Shown piece by piece: positions 61,903 to 64,000 of a DNA stretch of 64,000 nt. The stretch is from Coniochaeta sp. PMI_546 (taxonomy: Eukaryota > Ascomycota > Sordariomycetes > Coniochaetales > Coniochaetaceae), in assembly GCA_021432605.1 (NCBI GenBank), contig MU271148.1, positions 1,309,362-1,373,361 of the forward strand. The letters are read 5' to 3'. A program made the translations under genes and the position numbers. Position 1 is the first letter of the stretch. Every line of letters starts with the position of its first letter. A model generated the notes under the pieces. That model was given only the letters and a program-made list of their open reading frames with translations. It was not told the DNA's origin and did not search any database.

Positions 61903-62937
61903 TCAAGTGCTGGCTACTGTGGCCTTTTGGCGATACTTGACGCACCACGACGCACCAGTTTGTAGGACTTTCTTCGCCGTGGCATCTTCCGTACCTGCTT
62001 CAAGTGCTGCGATGGTCTGCAGGAACTCCTGATATTCCGGCTCCCGCGAGACCTGGGAAGCCGCCATGGTCCGCAGAAACACCCAAACCGACTCATTAGT
62101 CCAGCGTAGACTAGAGGCCAGCCTCAGAACGTCCTTCAAGGCACATGCTACAGACTCTTGCTCGTACCGGCCCTCCGTCAAGAGCAGACTTTGTAGAAAG
62201 GACCATCCCGAGGTGTCGTCGTGATGCCTTTTGCACCAATCGAGAACTGCTCGCAGGATATCCTGGCCCGTTGCTTCGCTCTTCCAGTCCACGAGCGTCA
62301 TCAGATATCTGGCATGATGCCAAGCGTAATAGTTGCGAGGATGTTTCTCGCCAGCCACCATGACCACCTCGGTCAGGTCTTTGACTATATCCACCAACCC
62401 AAAGTGTATAAGGCGAGGGACTAGCCATCGACGGTGTGACCAAAGTGTAGGCGATTTGTTATGTTTGTTCAGAGGACTTGTGAGCAAGCTGTCGATGAAC
62501 TTCTTCTCAAGCTGGACAAGACTCCGACATCTCGCCAGACCCGGCCCAGCCTCTACCCAGACCGATAAGAGAAGTGATTTCCGCAAGTTAACAGCCATTA
62601 GATACTCCGGCTGCAGCAAGACGAGTATAGCCAGTGACTTGAGCTTTTCAGCAGTGTTGTCATGGTTGGCCGGATCTTCACCGACATCCTCCACATATCT
62701 GGAATTTCTGACATCCTCGAGGACCTCGAAGTAGGCAGCCTGGAGACCGAACTTGTTGATGGCAATGGCTGGACCGTCTCTTAGTACAGATACTCGCGGA
62801 GGGAACATCGTCTGCCCTAGTAGCTCGATCTCCATAAGTCCGTCATGGCCGGCAGGGTCGACTGCATCTGATATTGCCTGTAGTGCCTCGCGCCTAAGCT
62901 GCTTGTTGCCCAGAACACTATCGAAAAGGTCCACCAT
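61903..62937 (-). CDS. Protein prenyltransferase alpha-subunit repeat protein
   Basis: A 344-residue soluble helical protein with PPTA-type repeats, like the diverged PTAR1/Ecm9 group; not one of the classical RAM2 or BET4 alpha subunits. It is a single exon with the ATG at 62937. Repeat signatures are SPTLWSHRRWLVPRLIHFG and HPRNYYAWHHARYLMTLVDW, each with the Asn/Ser-x-x-W-x-H-R/A core. A third degenerate block is SGWSFLQSLLL. The N-terminal part (LFDSVLGNKQLRREALQAIS) has no known motif. Whether it takes part in prenylation is uncertain. It is divergent from GET1 and shares a 267-nt promoter region. Confidence 0.85.
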   Translation of the reverse strand: MVDLFDSVLGNKQLRREALQAISDAVDPAGHDGLMEIELLGQTMFPPRVSVLRDGPAIAINKFGLQAAYFEVLEDVRNSRYVEDVGEDPANHDNTAEKLKSLAILVLLQPEYLMAVNLRKSLLLSVWVEAGPGLARCRSLVQLEKKFIDSLLTSPLNKHNKSPTLWSHRRWLVPRLIHFGLVDIVKDLTEVVMVAGEKHPRNYYAWHHARYLMTLVDWKSEATGQDILRAVLDWCKRHHDDTSGWSFLQSLLLTEGRYEQESVACALKDVLRLASSLRWTNESVWVFLRTMAASQVSREPEYQEFLQTIAALEAGTEDATAKKVLQTGASWCVKYRQKATVAST

Positions 62938-63204
62938 TGTGCACGCTCATACTCCAACAAAATCCCAAGTATTGCACTGTTCTTGGTTCTAGATTTGAGG
63001 TATTAGCACGTTTTGTGTTAAAGTGTCGAGCAGGCGAAGCTGCCAGTTTTGCGTGTTAAACCCTAACCCTGCGCGTGCTTCCGTCGTGCTCGGAGCTCGG
63101 AGCTTTGGTGGGGTGAACAGCTGGCTGCCAGCAAACATGACAACCAGCATTCTACGTCAAACATCCAACGACTCCTACATCTCTGTAGCATCACGACGGA
63201 CAAG
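62938..63204. promoter_or_regulatory. Shared divergent promoter with a telomere-like box
   Basis: The only sequence between the prenyltransferase-repeat gene (-) and GET1 (+). At 63058-63070 it holds AAACCCTAACCCT, matching two units of the CCCTAA telomeric repeat, a telobox-like element. Confidence 0.55.
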
Positions 63205-63940
63205 ATGCCCTCACTTCTCGTCGTGATATTTGCTGTCGAGCTTGCAGTACAAATCATCAATAACTTTGGTGCGGCGGCTATCAACTCCTTGGTATGTAGT
63301 GCAAGAAAAGCACACTCTTTGCAAATGCATCCGATGGCTGACCAGCGATTCTGCAGCTTTGGCGCATATACACATCACTTCCAACCCAGCTTTCGAAAGA
63401 CTATGCACAGCAACGGAAGCTCCAGGCGGAGTACCTCGCCTGCCGGAAGGAGTTGAACGCAACAAGCAGCCAAGATCAGTTCGCGAAATGGGCTAAGCTG
63501 CGCCGGAAGCACGATACTCTTTTGGAGGAGTTGGAGAAGAAGAGTACGACTACCTCTCGTTGATGCCTGAATTTCAGATGCTGACCATACCCGTTGCAGA
63601 AAAATCCCTCGAAGCAACGAAGAGCGGGTTTGACCGATACGTCACGGGTGTGCGATGGGTGTCGACGAGGGGCCTACAGTGGTTCCTACCGTTCTGGTAC
63701 GCCAAGGAGCCGATGTTCTGGCTGCCCTACGGATGGTTCCCGTACTACGTCGAGTGGTTCCTCTCCTTCCCGAGAGCGCCGATGGGGAGCGTCAGTATCG
63801 TGGCATGGCAGTGGGCTTGCACGGGCGTGCTGACGCTGCTCGCTGAGACGGTTGGGGCTATAGTTGGTCTTGTGGTAGGGTCGAAACAACAGAAGCAGGG
63901 CGTCCCTGTTGGGGCACGAGGAGAGAAGAAGACTTCGTAG
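63205..63940 (+). CDS. GET1: GET1, tail-anchored protein insertion receptor
   Basis: ER membrane subunit of the Get1-Get2 receptor, which takes tail-anchored proteins from the Get3 ATPase and inserts them. Three exons, 63205-63291, 63357-63543 and 63600-63940, give 204 residues. The first span is [21 protein letters not shown] cytosolic coiled coil follows ([40 protein letters not shown]), the Get3-binding part. Two further spans occupy the C-terminal half ([40 protein letters not shown]), with a short basic cytosolic tail. Length and layout fit fungal Get1/WRB proteins. The gene ends 60 nt before the window edge. Confidence 0.94.
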
Positions 63941-64000
63941 GCGAGCTAAGCACGTAGCCGTATTCTCTAGAGTTTGACCAAGGTAGCTAATGATTGATTC

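Overview
This window is nuclear DNA from a filamentous ascomycete, most likely a Sordariomycete. Genes are split by short introns, mostly 45-75 nt, with GTRNGY donors, CTRAC-like branch sites and YAG acceptors. The plasma-membrane proton pump reconstructs to 920 residues with its phosphorylated Asp at position 378, which to my knowledge matches Neurospora PMA1. I cannot name a genus. I found no tRNA, 5S rRNA, U-snRNA, CRISPR array or intact transposon.

Layout, left to right: a bZIP/DUF3425 transcription factor (-); the nucleoporin NIC96 (-); a four-span DUF7598-type membrane protein (-); a 64-residue SERF/4F5 protein (+); a secreted cupredoxin (-); a beta-trefoil (fascin-like) protein (-); an FGGY carbohydrate kinase with a 10-nt micro-exon (+); the cleavage factor PCF11 (+); the H+-ATPase PMA1 (-); about 7.5 kb with no convincing gene; the citrate carrier YHM2 (-) and mitochondrial citrate synthase (-) side by side; an NRD1/SEB1-type termination factor (+); a WD40 protein (-) lying between two AT-rich degenerate patches; RHO1 GTPase (+); an AVT-type vacuolar amino-acid transporter (-); a GPI-anchored aspartyl protease (-); a prenyltransferase-alpha-repeat protein (-); and GET1 (+).

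Most genes are housekeeping and unrelated. Three themes connect some of them. PCF11 and NRD1/SEB1 both carry RNA polymerase II CTD-interacting domains and act in 3'-end formation and termination. Citrate synthase makes mitochondrial citrate and its neighbour YHM2 exports it. PMA1, RHO1, the GPI protease and the cupredoxin all act at the cell surface.

I rebuilt exon structures by hand from splice signals, reading-frame continuity and conserved protein sequence. I see no clear undescribed system. The strongest unusual signal is an apparent frame-breaking cassette (poison) exon inside the CTD-interacting domain of the NRD1/SEB1 gene. Other points of interest are the citrate gene pair, the AT-rich patches around the WD40 gene, and a 40-nt G tract.
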